Shown in pieces: positions 26,485 through 36,700 of a DNA stretch of 64,000 bases (positions are counted from its first letter, which is position 1; each line of letters begins with the position of its first letter). Where the stretch lies: NCBI GenBank assembly GCA_023212695.1, contig JALCCG010000003.1:124001-188000 (forward strand). The letters run 5' to 3'. The notes under the pieces were generated by a model. That model saw only the letters and a list, made by a program, of their open reading frames with translations, did not search any database and was not told the origin of the DNA. Origin of the DNA: Sporisorium sorghi. Taxonomy: Eukaryota; Basidiomycota; Ustilaginomycetes; Ustilaginales; Ustilaginaceae. Made by a program: the position numbers and the translations under genes.

Positions 26485-27471
26485 TCAACTTCCCTTAGGC
26501 ATGATTCGTTCAGGGGAAAGCGTCTGACTGACCGTCCCAATCTCCAGCCCTTTGGCCCTTATTCCGTCAATCATTCCTTTTAACGCTTGTGACGAGGAAT
26601 CCGTAGGGTGCATCAGAATCAGGAAGCCCGGCTCCACCTTCGTGGATATCTTTTGAACGACCGCTTCCGGTGCAGGATGCTTCCAATCGATCGTATCGAG
26701 TGTCCACAGTACTGTTTTTAGCCCCCGTGCATGGGCGATGGATACAGTCTGCTGATTAAAGTCGCCGGAAGGCGGGGCAAACCATTTGTTCTCCACACCC
26801 AAACTTTCTTTCAGCAGATCCTGTGTTTTCGCGATTTCCATCTCTGCCCGCTCCCTGCTGAGACGACTCATGTTAGGATGCGTATACGCATGATTTTCCA
26901 CCTCATGACCTCTCTTCAAAATTTCGCCGGCCAGCTCCGGGTTCTTCTTCAGCCAGCTCCCATCCAGAAAAAAGGTCGTCTTCACGTTTTCCTTATCCAG
27001 CGTATTCAGCATCGGCACCAGGAATTCATTCCCCCACGCCACATTAATCATGAGCGACACCATCGGCTTATTCGGGTTCCCTCGATAGATCGGCTGTTCA
27101 CCCAGATCATTAAGAGTTACTTTAGCCGGTATTTGCCGGTAAACGTAAGGTATGGCCTCCCCGGGTTTTCGCTTTTTGGAAGATGCCGCTTTATATGTAG
27201 CTTCTACGTCAATCTCGATCCCGTTATAACCGGGAACCGCTTTCCATACCGAGTCAACCCTTGCATCAACGGGCTCGATTCGTGATTTCGCTGATGCGGC
27301 TTCAATCTGATTCAATAGATCCAGATCCACTGCCGTCTGTGTTCCATTTACGAAGTGCGCTTCCGGTTTCACCTGCAGCCCCGACACATATTCCCAAGCC
27401 CCGCTGAACACAGCGACAGCCGACACCATCGCGGCACCGGTTAGCAGCACGGCCATTTTTTTACCATTCAT
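26485..27471 (-). CDS. ylxY: YlxY-type polysaccharide deacetylase-like protein
   Basis: A 328-residue exported NodB-fold protein of the sporulation-conserved YlxY family. Signal/anchor helix at 5-24 (MAVLLTGAAMVSAVAVFSG), an N-terminal domain of ~120 residues, then the NodB domain. Motif 2, HAYTHPN, keeps both metal histidines. Motif 1, normally TFDDG with the catalytic and metal aspartates, reads MINVAWGN, so classical deacetylase activity is doubtful. The ATG at 27471 has GAGGGTGG upstream and starts the signal peptide; the open frame to 27744 is without a ribosome site. Confidence 0.88.
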   Translation of the reverse strand: MNGKKMAVLLTGAAMVSAVAVFSGAWEYVSGLQVKPEAHFVNGTQTAVDLDLLNQIEAASAKSRIEPVDARVDSVWKAVPGYNGIEIDVEATYKAASSKKRKPGEAIPYVYRQIPAKVTLNDLGEQPIYRGNPNKPMVSLMINVAWGNEFLVPMLNTLDKENVKTTFFLDGSWLKKNPELAGEILKRGHEVENHAYTHPNMSRLSRERAEMEIAKTQDLLKESLGVENKWFAPPSGDFNQQTVSIAHARGLKTVLWTLDTIDWKHPAPEAVVQKISTKVEPGFLILMHPTDSSSQALKGMIDGIRAKGLEIGTVSQTLSPERIMPKGS

Positions 27472-27596
27472 GGGCAATCCACCCTCCCCTTGAGAAGCTT
27501 TGTCCCATTTTATGAGAGGATAGGCGGAATTATGTGCTGCTAGAAACGACACCGCATATTCAAGGCAGGATACGCCTGCGTATCTATTCATAAAAC

Positions 27597-27631
27597 AACC
27601 CCACAACGTGGGGCATATGCTGCGAAGCTTA
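27597..27631 (+). repeat. Palindromic intergenic repeat, copy A (degenerate or half)
   Basis: AACCCCACAACGTGGGG, with a CCCCAC/GTGGGG hairpin, continues to GCTGCGAAGCTTA. Aligned without gaps to copy B (from 30102) about 26 of 35 bases agree, including AACCCCACAA and GAAGC. It sits between ylxY and the pnp terminator. The matching right arm seen in copy B is missing here. Confidence 0.6.
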
Positions 27632-27676
27632 TCTAATATAGGTACGGGACCGAGAGAAACCGTGTTTCTTATGATC

Positions 27677-27713
27677 AAAAAAGAGCCAGAATGATAGGTT
27701 CTGCCTCTTTTTT
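27677..27713 (-). terminator. Terminator after pnp
   Basis: AAAAAAGAG-CAGA pairs with TCTG-CTCTTTTTT around a 9-base loop; U-run on both strands, so it may work in both directions. Confidence 0.88.
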
Positions 27714-27754
27714 CTTCATCCATATCCTGTTCACAAACCAACAAGCGCGAAAGC

Positions 27755-29860
27755 TTAAGAGCCGCTCTTGCTCGCTTCTGTAGTTAAAACCGCTTTGCGA
27801 GACAGGTTAATCCGTCCCTGCTGGTCGATTTCGGTAACCTTCACCGTAATGACATCACCAATCGCAACCACGTCCTCCACCTTCGCTACGCGCTCTGTAG
27901 AGAGCTGCGAGATGTGAACAAGCCCGTCTTTGTTCGGCAGAATTTCAACAAAAGCACCGAATTTCTCGATCCGTTTTACCGTACCTGTGTAAATTTCACC
28001 TACAGCTACTTCACGCACAATGCCTTCGATAATCGAAAGTGCTTTTTTGTTCATCTCATCATTGGCAGAAGCGATAAACACACGACCGTCTTGCTCGATA
28101 TCGATCTTTACGCCGGTTTCCTCAATGATTTTGTTGATGATTTTGCCGCCAGCACCGATTACATCGCGAATTTTGTCCGGATTGATCTGCATGGTAATAA
28201 TTTTAGGCGCATATTGGGACAAGCTCGTTCTTGGCTGCTGAATGGCTTCTGCCATTTTCCCAAGAATGTGCATGCGTCCTTCTTTTGCCTGCTGCAGAGC
28301 TTCCTGCAAAATCGCACGGTCGATTCCATCGATTTTGATATCCATTTGAATGGCGGTAACCCCTTCAGGCGTACCTGCAACTTTAAAGTCCATATCGCCA
28401 AGATGGTCTTCCATGCCTTGAATATCCGTTAGAATGGAGACATGATCCCCGTCCTTGATCAAGCCCATCGCTACGCCGGCTACAGGAGCTTTGATGGGTA
28501 CCCCTGCATCCATCATAGCCAGTGTGCTTGCGCATATGCTGGCTTGGGAAGTCGAACCGTTCGATTCAATAACTTCTGACACCAGGCGAATCGTGTACGG
28601 GAACTCAACTTCGTTCGGAATGACTTTGGACAAGGCACGCTCGCCGAGCGCTCCATGCCCGATTTCACGACGGCCTGGAGCACGAAGTGGACGAGCTTCC
28701 CCTACGCTGAATGGCGGGAAGTTGTAGTGATGCATGAAACGCTTAGTCTCTTCCAGATCGATACCATCGAGAATCTGCACATCGCCAAGGGCACCTAGAG
28801 TACATACGCTGAGAGCTTGGGTTTGTCCACGCGTAAACAGACCGGAACCATGCGTTCTAGGAAGCAGGCTAGTATCACAATCGATAGGACGGATCTCAGA
28901 CAGACCACGGCCATCCGGACGAACCTTGTCATGCGTAATCAGACGTCGGACTTCTTCCTTCACGATATCGTGAAGCACCTCTTTAACATCCTTCAACAAT
29001 TCAGGAGTCTCGATATACTTCTCTTCAAACACGGTATACGCTTCTTCGTTGATGGCGTCAATTGCATCCTGGCGGGCATGTTTCTCCTCGATGCGAACGG
29101 CTTCAACCAGACGAGCTGCGGCGAAATCACGCACTTCACGATTCACCGCTTCATTGACAGCATGGAGCTTAACTGCCATTTTCTCTTTACCGCAAGCAGC
29201 CACGAGCTCTTCGATCTTAGCTACGATTTTCTTGATTTCCTCATGTCCGAACATGATGGCTTCCAGCATGACTTCCTCAGGAACTTCGTTCGCTTCAGCT
29301 TCAACCATCATGATGGCGTCTTTAGTACCTGATACAACTAGATAGATATCACTTGCTTCCTGCTGTGCAATATCCGGATTCACGACAAAATTGCCATCCA
29401 CACGCCCTACGGCTACGCCGCCAATCGGACCGTTGAAAGGCACATCCGAGATACTCAGAGCTGCGGAAGTACCGATCATAGCCGCGATTTCCGGCTCACA
29501 ATCCTGATCCACACTCATAACCAGGTTCAGAACCTGAACATCATTACGGAATCCTTCCGGGAACAGCGGACGAATCGGACGGTCTGTCAGACGGCTGGCA
29601 AGAATCGCTTTCTCGCTCGGTCTGCCTTCCCGTTTAATAAATCCACCCGGAATTTTACCGACTGCGTACAATCTCTCCTCGTAGTTGACCGTTAATGGAA
29701 AGAAATCCAAATCCTTCGGTTCACTGGAAGCTGTCACTGTACACAGGACTGCTGTTTCGCCGTAACGAATCATAACAGCCGCATTTGCCTGCTTCGCAAG
29801 GCGCCCTGTTTCGAACACGAGGGGTCTTCCGCCAAGCTGCATTTCAACACGTGTTTCCAT
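27755..29860 (-). CDS. pnp: Polyribonucleotide nucleotidyltransferase (PNPase)
   Basis: A 701-residue 3'-5' phosphorolytic exoribonuclease. Two RNase PH domains (~10-145 and ~310-460; [34 protein letters not shown]) flank a helical domain, and KH (~553-610, [13 protein letters not shown]) and S1 (~620-690, [20 protein letters not shown]) RNA-binding domains end the protein. The ATG at 29860 has GGAGG six bases upstream; the open frame to 29956 lacks a start signal. It follows rpsO as in most bacteria, but with a 405-base gap carrying a terminator and a repeat. Confidence 0.95.
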   Translation of the reverse strand: METRVEMQLGGRPLVFETGRLAKQANAAVMIRYGETAVLCTVTASSEPKDLDFFPLTVNYEERLYAVGKIPGGFIKREGRPSEKAILASRLTDRPIRPLFPEGFRNDVQVLNLVMSVDQDCEPEIAAMIGTSAALSISDVPFNGPIGGVAVGRVDGNFVVNPDIAQQEASDIYLVVSGTKDAIMMVEAEANEVPEEVMLEAIMFGHEEIKKIVAKIEELVAACGKEKMAVKLHAVNEAVNREVRDFAAARLVEAVRIEEKHARQDAIDAINEEAYTVFEEKYIETPELLKDVKEVLHDIVKEEVRRLITHDKVRPDGRGLSEIRPIDCDTSLLPRTHGSGLFTRGQTQALSVCTLGALGDVQILDGIDLEETKRFMHHYNFPPFSVGEARPLRAPGRREIGHGALGERALSKVIPNEVEFPYTIRLVSEVIESNGSTSQASICASTLAMMDAGVPIKAPVAGVAMGLIKDGDHVSILTDIQGMEDHLGDMDFKVAGTPEGVTAIQMDIKIDGIDRAILQEALQQAKEGRMHILGKMAEAIQQPRTSLSQYAPKIITMQINPDKIRDVIGAGGKIINKIIEETGVKIDIEQDGRVFIASANDEMNKKALSIIEGIVREVAVGEIYTGTVKRIEKFGAFVEILPNKDGLVHISQLSTERVAKVEDVVAIGDVITVKVTEIDQQGRINLSRKAVLTTEASKSGS

Positions 29861-30103
29861 ATATTCCCTCCTCATGGGGATAAATTTTTTGAAATCTTCT
29901 AACATCAATGTTTTTTTGCAAAACGCTGTCCACATTTCCAAACCAGAGCCATCCATCGGTCCAACATCACTAACCTATGTACAGGAACAACCCGAACCGT
30001 ATAGAACATTCTCCGCATAGACCATCCCTGGTTATAACCGTCAAACGAAACTCAAGCGAACAGACACGCCTACAATCTAAAAAAAGAATATATATTAAGA
30101 TAA

Positions 30104-30153
30104 CCCCACAAAGTGGAGTTTAGGCTATGAAGCGTACGCAGTACTTTGTGGGG
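30104..30153. repeat. Palindromic intergenic repeat, copy B (50 bases)
   Basis: CCCCACAAAGT (30104-30114) is the exact reverse complement of ACTTTGTGGGG (30143-30153), an 11-bp stem with a 28-base loop. On the minus strand the stem runs into TTATCTTAATATATATTC and a T7 run, so it may also stop transcription. A related element lies on the other side of pnp at 27597-27631. Confidence 0.75.
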
Positions 30154-30182
30154 GAGCACGAAAACAGTAAATTGTACAATAC

Positions 30183-30240
30183 TTAGAAAAGAGCCCGGCT
30201 GCGCCGCTGTCGTTCCAAGAAGGACAGTGGACAACCAGGC
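30183..30240 (-). terminator. Terminator after rpsO
   Basis: A long imperfect stem (GCCTGGTTGTCCACTGTC against GACAGCGGCGCAGCCGGGC, 10-base loop) followed by TCTTTTCT on the minus strand, 25 bases after the rpsO stop. Confidence 0.8.
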
Positions 30241-30265
30241 TGTTTTCGGCACATCTTATGGATGA

Positions 30266-30535
30266 TTAGCGACGCAATCCAAGCTTCTCGATCAAAGCAC
30301 TGTAACGTTTAACATCCTTGTTTTTCAAGTATGCAAGCAACTTACGGCGTTGGCCGACCATTTTCAACAATCCACGACGGGAATGATGATCCTTCTTGTG
30401 CGTACGCAAGTGGTCAGTCAAGTTCGTAATGTTTTCCGTTAGGATAGCGATTTGCACTTCTGGGGATCCTGTATCGGACTCATGAGTTTTGTGCTCGTCA
30501 ATCAGTTGTTGTTTACGTTCTTGAGTCAATGCCAT
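30266..30535 (-). CDS. rpsO: 30S ribosomal protein S15
   Basis: An 89-residue S15 that binds 16S rRNA in the platform of the 30S subunit. [28 protein letters not shown] and [18 protein letters not shown] are the invariant family blocks. The ATG at 30535 has GGGAGGTG five bases upstream; ten upstream in-frame codons are not part of S15. It has its own probable extended -10 promoter, so it can be expressed apart from ribF. Confidence 0.97.
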   Translation of the reverse strand: MALTQERKQQLIDEHKTHESDTGSPEVQIAILTENITNLTDHLRTHKKDHHSRRGLLKMVGQRRKLLAYLKNKDVKRYSALIEKLGLRR

Positions 30536-30640
30536 CCTGTTCACCTCCCTCATTATAATCGCCATTGGCCCAGGTACCGACGGTGAGATCGAACATCCAA
30601 GCCAAGGTTAATATTGCCCACACTCCGGGCAACCTCTAAG

Positions 30641-30669
30641 AGTATAGCATACTTTACCTGAAAAAGAAA
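30641..30669 (-). promoter_or_regulatory. Extended -10 promoter for rpsO
   Basis: TGCTATACT on the minus strand (TATACT at 30641-30646 with a TG one base upstream) with a weak -35 (TTTCTT). The ~100-base leader contains a small hairpin TTGCCC/GGGCAA (30614-30632), a possible S15 autoregulation site. Confidence 0.55.
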
Positions 30670-30699
30670 ATCAGTTCAGTACAATTTGTCCCAAATCGT

Positions 30700-31653
30700 T
30701 TATTCGCTGACATTCAATATTCTTCGGGCTTCAACCGCATCCCTCTGAATCCATTCTACAAGCTCTTGAACCGATTCGAATTTATGCTCCTTGCGGATAT
30801 ATTGAACAATATCCACCGTCATGATTTGATCATATAGATCCCCTTCAAAATCAAACAGATGCACCTCGAAGATGGGCTCCGTGATTCCTTCATGGAAGGT
30901 TGGCTTCACACCGATGTTCATCACGCCCGGAATCCAGTTGTCATGCTTATTGGTCCGCGCCCGGACTGCGTAAACGCCTAACGCCGGTACAACGTAAGGA
31001 TCCGTCAATTCCAGGTTAGCAGTTGGAAAACCGATCTTTCTTCCCCGCTTTTCCCCATGAATGACACTGCCCCGGATCCGGTAATTCCGTCCGAACCAAC
31101 GGTTAGCATCCGACAGCTGTCCCGTTTTCAGTGCGATCCGAATAGATGAACTTCCGACCTTCTCCCCATCGACCAAAAATGGCGGAACCGTAACGACAGT
31201 CATTCTGCCTTCACCAAGCTCCTGAAGTTTGACTGCGTCGCCAGCGCCTTTATGACCAAAACGGAAATCAAATCCGACAACCGCCGTTTGAAGATTTAAG
31301 GGCAATAACATCTCTTCAACAAAGGTTTCCGGACTCACTTGGGAAAATTCTTTATTGAACTCAACAATGTACAGAATATCAATGCCCATCTCTTCAAGCA
31401 GCTGCTGCTTATCGGGCTGGGGCGTAAGATACCCCTCGTAGCTCCCTTTACCAATCACGTCTTTTGGATGAGGGTAAAAGGTAATGAGTGCAGCTGGTAC
31501 TCCATTGTCCCGCGCAATATTCACAGCGGTTGAAAGCACGCTGGCATGCCCCAGATGAAGACCGTCAAACTGACCAATTGCGGCAACCTTCGGCTCGGCT
31601 GCTTCATGCGCTATTTCAGCAGATACAGGATAAGATAAAGAAACAATTCTCAT
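30700..31653 (-). CDS. ribF: Bifunctional riboflavin kinase / FAD synthetase
   Basis: A 317-residue RibF (RibC in B. subtilis) making FMN and FAD. The adenylyltransferase domain has AIGQFDGLHLGH near 26-37 and DFRFGHKGAG; SSSIRIALKTGQL ends that half. The kinase domain (~180-310) has GEKRGRKIGFPTANL and NIGVKPTF. ATG with GGAGGTG seven bases upstream. No FMN riboswitch is expected or seen, as the gene lies inside the nusA operon. Confidence 0.94.
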   Translation of the reverse strand: MRIVSLSYPVSAEIAHEAAEPKVAAIGQFDGLHLGHASVLSTAVNIARDNGVPAALITFYPHPKDVIGKGSYEGYLTPQPDKQQLLEEMGIDILYIVEFNKEFSQVSPETFVEEMLLPLNLQTAVVGFDFRFGHKGAGDAVKLQELGEGRMTVVTVPPFLVDGEKVGSSSIRIALKTGQLSDANRWFGRNYRIRGSVIHGEKRGRKIGFPTANLELTDPYVVPALGVYAVRARTNKHDNWIPGVMNIGVKPTFHEGITEPIFEVHLFDFEGDLYDQIMTVDIVQYIRKEHKFESVQELVEWIQRDAVEARRILNVSE

Positions 31654-31688
31654 GATTTCTCACCTCCACTCACTAAATCCAGTCATAC

Positions 31689-32600
31689 TTAGGAAAATAC
31701 TTTCACCGGAACGATAGCCCCTGTTTCCTCCTGGCGCTTATAGATTCCCAGAAAGTTTCCCTTTATATCGTACAAGCGAATAGGCTCCGAACTGTCGACA
31801 GCCGGCTCCACCGCTCTCGAAGACAATCGTTGTCCCTGCAATGCAGCTTCCGTTTTCTCTTCAGACACGGTATGCTCCGGCAGATTGTGAATCGCTTGGT
31901 CCACGGGAATAAGCCTCGTATGCAGCGTTCCTTCCTTCATGAACTGCTCAATCTGCTCCAGAGTCAAGCACTGCTGCTCCGTGATTCCTGCCGACACCGT
32001 ACGTTCCAGCTTGACCATGACCGAAGGCAGGCCGAGCTTTCGTCCAATATCTACGCAAAGCGTACGGATGTATGTACCTTTGGAGCACAGCACTCGAAAT
32101 GAAATGTCCGTGTACTCGCCCTCAGCATCAAAATCCGTCATTTCGATTTCATGAATCGTTACGGTACGACTCTTGCGTTCCACGGTCTTTCCTTCTCTGG
32201 CAAGTTCGTATAACCGTTTGCCATTGATCTTGACAGCCGAATACATAGGGGGGACTTGAGAGATTGGGCCCATAAAAGATTGCAGCGCTTCAATGGCTTC
32301 ATTCTTCGTTACATGAACTTCATCTGCCGTTTCTGTCACACTTCCGGTAATATCCTCTGTGTCCGTCGAATATCCCAGCCGGAGAACCGCATGGTACTCC
32401 TTAGGCAGTTCCTGCAAGTATTCCACAACCCGTGTTGCTCTGCCAAGACATAACGGAAGCACCCCCGTTACTTCGGGGTCCAGCGTACCTGTATGTCCAA
32501 TCCGCTTCATCCGGAGGATTCCCCGGACTTTGGCTACCACATCATGAGATGTCCAACCTGCGGGTTTATGAACGGCCAAAATGCCTTCTAATTGCATCAT
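31689..32600 (-). CDS. truB: tRNA pseudouridine(55) synthase
   Basis: A 303-residue TruB that makes pseudouridine 55 in the T-loop of tRNA. HKPAGWTSHDVV at 11-22, GHTGTLDPEVTGVLP with the catalytic Asp in DPEVTG, and CSKGTYIRTLCVDIG are the diagnostic blocks; a PUA-like C-terminal domain follows (~230-303). The start overlaps the nrnA stop by four bases (ATGATG against TGA). Confidence 0.95.
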   Translation of the reverse strand: MMQLEGILAVHKPAGWTSHDVVAKVRGILRMKRIGHTGTLDPEVTGVLPLCLGRATRVVEYLQELPKEYHAVLRLGYSTDTEDITGSVTETADEVHVTKNEAIEALQSFMGPISQVPPMYSAVKINGKRLYELAREGKTVERKSRTVTIHEIEMTDFDAEGEYTDISFRVLCSKGTYIRTLCVDIGRKLGLPSVMVKLERTVSAGITEQQCLTLEQIEQFMKEGTLHTRLIPVDQAIHNLPEHTVSEEKTEAALQGQRLSSRAVEPAVDSSEPIRLYDIKGNFLGIYKRQEETGAIVPVKVFS

Positions 32601-33574
32601 AACTTTAATTTCACCTGCTCTACCACTCTTGGAATGATGTCATGAAGTTCGCCCTCGACGCTGCAGCCTGCTGCCCGTACGTGGCCGCCTCCGCCGAAAA
32701 CCTGCGCCAATGCAGCTACATCAACTTTTCCGGCTGAACGCAAGCTTACCTTGACCACTCCGGACTTCAGAGATTTAAACAGGATTCCAACTTCGACTCC
32801 CTGAATGTTTCGGGGATAATTGACGATGCCCTCAAGGTCTTCGCTGACAGCACCGCATATTTCCATATGCTCAGGGGTTACGTTTACCCATGCTATTTTG
32901 CCATCATCCGATAAACTTAACGTATTTAACGCCTGAACCAAAACCTTCATCTGCGGAAGCGTCATTTCTTCCAATAAAGTTTCCGCAATTTCCGGTCCAT
33001 TCACCCCATAGGACAACAGATCAGACGCAATACTCATTACCTTGGGCGATGTATTGGAATAACGGAACCCGCCTGTATCCGTCAACAAACCCGTATAAAT
33101 GGCCGTTGCAATCTCGGCATCCCAATTCACATCAAACAAATTCAGCAGATCATACAGGATTTCCGCGGTTGCAGCAGCCTCTGGCACCACAAGGTTGATT
33201 GCCCCATAACGATCATTGGTTGGATGATGGTCGATATTTACGATGCTTGCATGATCCGCAAATACCTTTTGAGTATAGCCTACTCTAGCAAAATCCGCAC
33301 AGTCCACACAAATGACATGCGAGAATGTTCTTCCTGGCTGTTGTTCGGACAGATTCAGGATGTCTTCCGCGTGCCACAGGGCTCTCATGCGCTTCGGAAT
33401 GGGTCCCTCGTTGATCATGGTGAATTTCTTGCCCAGACATGAGAGAAGCCAGCCCACCGCAAGGGTGGAACTGACTGCATCTCCGTCGGGCTGAACATGC
33501 GACACAACCAAATAATCATCGTGCTCCAGCAGGTATGACTTCACCTGCTGCAGCTCTTGTTCATAGGTCTGCAT
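32597..33574 (-). CDS. nrnA: Bifunctional oligoribonuclease / PAP phosphatase NrnA
   Basis: A 325-residue DHH-DHHA1 phosphoesterase. It degrades 2-5 nt RNAs and dephosphorylates 3'-phosphoadenosine 5'-phosphate. Metal motifs HVQPDGDAVSS, CVDCADFARVG, NIDHHPTND (DHH) and the DHHA1 GGGGHVRAAG are intact. It sits between rbfA and truB, whereas B. subtilis carries nrnA elsewhere. ATG with GGAGAGGG upstream; the stop is coupled to truB. Confidence 0.93.
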   Translation of the reverse strand: MQTYEQELQQVKSYLLEHDDYLVVSHVQPDGDAVSSTLAVGWLLSCLGKKFTMINEGPIPKRMRALWHAEDILNLSEQQPGRTFSHVICVDCADFARVGYTQKVFADHASIVNIDHHPTNDRYGAINLVVPEAAATAEILYDLLNLFDVNWDAEIATAIYTGLLTDTGGFRYSNTSPKVMSIASDLLSYGVNGPEIAETLLEEMTLPQMKVLVQALNTLSLSDDGKIAWVNVTPEHMEICGAVSEDLEGIVNYPRNIQGVEVGILFKSLKSGVVKVSLRSAGKVDVAALAQVFGGGGHVRAAGCSVEGELHDIIPRVVEQVKLKL

Positions 33575-33658
33575 TCGCCCTCTCCTTTATAAAAACCACG
33601 TGTATCGACGAACTTTCCATAAACCAGACCGCGATTAGTGATCGTAAATCAAATCACT

Positions 33659-34012
33659 CTATTTCTCTTCACGATCAACAATTTCGGTAAGCAGCTTCTC
33701 AATGTGGCTGCCATACGCGATGGAATCATCGAACTTGAAGATCAGCTCTGGCACATGCCGGAGACGAATTCGCTTGCCTAGCTCTGAACGGAGAAAGCCG
33801 CTTGCCTTCTCCAGACCTTTCAAGGAAGCTGCCTTCTGTTCATCGTCGCCGAGTACGCTCAGGTAGATCTTCGCTTGAGACAGGTCATTTGTTACATCAA
33901 CACCGGTCACTGTGATAAAACCGATTCTTGGGTCTTTCATTTCCGTTTGGATCAGTTGGCTGAGCTCTTTTTTAATCTGCTCGCCTACGCGCCCAGTTCT
34001 GATTTTTGCCAT
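33659..34012 (-). CDS. rbfA: 30S ribosome-binding factor A
   Basis: A 117-residue RbfA, a KH-fold protein for maturation of the 16S rRNA 5' end. [36 protein letters not shown] and the C-terminal [18 protein letters not shown] are conserved. ATG preceded by GAGGTG. It directly follows infB; ylxP, which stands between them in B. subtilis, is absent. Confidence 0.95.
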   Translation of the reverse strand: MAKIRTGRVGEQIKKELSQLIQTEMKDPRIGFITVTGVDVTNDLSQAKIYLSVLGDDEQKAASLKGLEKASGFLRSELGKRIRLRHVPELIFKFDDSIAYGSHIEKLLTEIVDREEK

Positions 34013-34030
34013 CTCTGATCACCTCATTCG

Positions 34031-36700
34031 TTAGCGCTCTACCGTCTCCATGATGAAGGCTTCGATGATGTCCCCTTCTTTGACGTCGCTATAGCTTACC
34101 AAGGTAATACCACACTCATAACCCTGTGCCACTTCTTTAGCGTCATCTTTAAAACGCTTGAGGGAATCGATCTTGCCTTCATGAACGACAATACCGTCAC
34201 GGATCAAGCGAGCTTCTGCATTACGTGCAATTTTACCGGATGTCACCATACATCCAGCAATCGTACCCACTTTACTCACTTTAAAGGTGCTGCGGACTTC
34301 CGCATGACCGATCACGGTTTCTTTGTACTCCGGATCGAGCATCCCCTTCATAGCTTGCTCAATTTCCTCGATTACATTATATATTACACGGTGCAGACGA
34401 ATATCAACCTTCTCCTGCTCTGCGGTTTGCTTCGCTTGAACGTCCGGACGAACGTTGAAGCCGATAACAATCGCGTTGGAGGCAGCTGCCAAAATAATAT
34501 CGGATTCCGTGATCGCACCGGCACCGCTGTGGAGGATTTTGACGCGAACACCTTCCACTTCGATTTTGTTCAAGGAACCTTTCAGTGCCTCAACAGAGCC
34601 TTGTACGTCACCTTTGATGATCACGTTAAGATCTTTGATCTCGCCGTCTTTAATGTGCTGGAATAGATCATCCAGCGTAACGCGGGTGTTCGTGTTCAGC
34701 TCGGATTGACGATGGGTAATCGAACGTTTATCAGCGATGTTACGAGCTTTACGCTCATCTTCAAACACCATAAACGGATCGCCGGCACCCGGAACTTCAG
34801 TCAAACCGGTAATTTCAACCGGAGTTGAAGGACCCGCTTCTTTTAAGCGACGGCCTTTGTCATTAACCATTGCACGAATACGTCCGAAGCAGTTGCCCGC
34901 TACAAACGCGTCTCCCACTTTAAGCGTACCATGCTGAACGAGAATACGTGCTACCGGGCCTCTGCCTTTATCCAGCTCAGCTTCAATAACGGTACCGCGC
35001 GCACGCTTGTCAGGATTTGCTTTGTATTCATTGACTTCCGCTACCAGAAGGATCATTTCAAGCAAGTCTTCCATACCCATGCGCTGTTTCGCCGAGACGT
35101 TAACAAAGATGGTATCTCCGCCCCACTCTTCAGGCACTAACTCATATTCCGTCAGCTCTTGTTTCACTTTATCCGGGTTGGCATCCGGCTTATCAATTTT
35201 GTTCACGGCAACGATGATTGGCAGTCCAGCTGCTTTCGCATGGTTAATAGCTTCCACCGTTTGAGGCATTACGCCGTCGTCCGCTGCCACCACAATAATG
35301 GTCATATCCGTTACTTGCGCACCACGAGCACGCATAGCTGTAAAGGCTTCGTGACCCGGTGTATCCAGGAACGTAATCTTCTTGTTGTTAATTTCAACTT
35401 GATAAGCACCGATATGCTGGGTAATGCCGCCAGCTTCGCCACCCGTTACGTTAGTTGAGCGAATTGCATCAAGCAGCGTTGTTTTACCGTGATCGACGTG
35501 ACCCATGATCGTAACGACCGGTGGACGCTCTTTCAATTCTTCAGGAGTATCATTTTCTTCAACGGTCTCAAAACGATCTTCCTCAACCGGAATTTTCACT
35601 TCGACTTCAACACCAAACTCCCCAGCAAGCAGCAGAATGGTATCGATATCCAGCTCCTGGTTGATGGTGGCCATCACGCCGAGGAAAATCAGCTTCTTGA
35701 TGACTTCGGAAGCGTCCTTATGAAGCAGCTTCGCCGTTTCACCGACGGTCATGTTGCCACGGACGATAATTTTCTTCGGCGTGTTGTCGATTTTCTCACG
35801 AGGCGGCTGCTGATTATACTGATTCCGGCCACGGTTGTTCTTCCCACCGCGATTGTTGCCACGGAATCCTCCCTGACGATTGTTGTCATCAAATCGCTTG
35901 GAATCTTGACGGTTGTTATTGTTGTTGTTGTTGGTTCTGGAACCGCGGTTCTGGCTGTTATTGCTATTGTTGTTGGAGCTGGAAAAACCGCCACCGGTTC
36001 CACCCGGTTTGCTCTGTGGACGTGCTCCGCCTTGGTTGTTGCTTCCCTGCGGACGCGATCCAGTCTGATTACTGCCTTGCGGACGTGCACCCCCTTGACC
36101 TCCGCCCTGTGGACGTGAACCGGTCTGTGTGCTGCCTGCCGGTCTGGATGCTTGGCTACGATTGTTTTGCTGGACTCCTTGAGTGGAGCCAGACTGACTT
36201 CTTCGGGTATCCTGTCCTCCTTGGGGACGCTGGGAACCTGAAGCACTCTGGTTGTTTTGATTAGTTCTACTATTCATACCTACCTGCTTTTCCTGTTGTT
36301 TTTTGGGCTGGCTTTGACCTTGTTGTCCTGGTGCTCGCTGTCCTGAATTACGCATACCGTCCTGCCCATTACGGCTGCCTTCGGTACTTACATTAGAGGT
36401 GGTACCCTCTGATTTAATATTGGATACCGCTGCAGCCGGACTGGCTCCGGAAACCGAAGGTTTACGGTTCTCGTTTCGGGAAGATTCTGAACTATCCCGC
36501 TTGGCAGCAGCGTTGGATTTGATATCTTTGAAGAATTGTTCAACCTTGGACACCGTATCGTTCTCCATTACGCTCATATGATTATTGACCGGAATGTTTA
36601 AACGCTTAAGTATCGTAATAATTTCTTTACTGCTCATGTTTAACGATTTAGCATATTCGTACACTCGAAGTTTATTGTCTTTGTTTTCTTGTTTACTCAA
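34031..36700 (-). CDS. infB: Translation initiation factor IF-2
   Basis: An 889-residue initiator-tRNA GTPase. Residues 1-55 are an IF2_N domain ([17 protein letters not shown]). About 70-300 is a disordered Gly/Asn/Gln/Arg/Ser linker with repeated RPQGG/GSRPQG units. A second IF2_N lies at ~305-355. The G domain has GHVDHGKTT near 395, [12 protein letters not shown] and SAK; domains II, III and the fMet-tRNA-binding C2 follow. TTG start with GGAGGTGG upstream, overlapping ylxQ by eight bases. Confidence 0.96.
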   Translation of the reverse strand: MSKQENKDNKLRVYEYAKSLNMSSKEIITILKRLNIPVNNHMSVMENDTVSKVEQFFKDIKSNAAAKRDSSESSRNENRKPSVSGASPAAAVSNIKSEGTTSNVSTEGSRNGQDGMRNSGQRAPGQQGQSQPKKQQEKQVGMNSRTNQNNQSASGSQRPQGGQDTRRSQSGSTQGVQQNNRSQASRPAGSTQTGSRPQGGGQGGARPQGSNQTGSRPQGSNNQGGARPQSKPGGTGGGFSSSNNNSNNSQNRGSRTNNNNNNNRQDSKRFDDNNRQGGFRGNNRGGKNNRGRNQYNQQPPREKIDNTPKKIIVRGNMTVGETAKLLHKDASEVIKKLIFLGVMATINQELDIDTILLLAGEFGVEVEVKIPVEEDRFETVEENDTPEELKERPPVVTIMGHVDHGKTTLLDAIRSTNVTGGEAGGITQHIGAYQVEINNKKITFLDTPGHEAFTAMRARGAQVTDMTIIVVAADDGVMPQTVEAINHAKAAGLPIIVAVNKIDKPDANPDKVKQELTEYELVPEEWGGDTIFVNVSAKQRMGMEDLLEMILLVAEVNEYKANPDKRARGTVIEAELDKGRGPVARILVQHGTLKVGDAFVAGNCFGRIRAMVNDKGRRLKEAGPSTPVEITGLTEVPGAGDPFMVFEDERKARNIADKRSITHRQSELNTNTRVTLDDLFQHIKDGEIKDLNVIIKGDVQGSVEALKGSLNKIEVEGVRVKILHSGAGAITESDIILAAASNAIVIGFNVRPDVQAKQTAEQEKVDIRLHRVIYNVIEEIEQAMKGMLDPEYKETVIGHAEVRSTFKVSKVGTIAGCMVTSGKIARNAEARLIRDGIVVHEGKIDSLKRFKDDAKEVAQGYECGITLVSYSDVKEGDIIEAFIMETVER

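Larger units (their letters stand above)
29861..30265 (-). other. Long rpsO-pnp intergenic region with possible pnp promoter
   Basis: This 405-base gap holds the rpsO terminator, the palindromic repeat copy B and an AT-rich stretch. A candidate promoter TTGACG-17-TCTATG at 30016-30044 (minus strand) has a good -35 but poor -10 and leaves a leader of about 150 bases before pnp. I see no open frame worth calling. Because pnp mRNA is commonly autoregulated through its leader, the long leader could be functional, but no specific structure was recognised. Confidence 0.4.
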
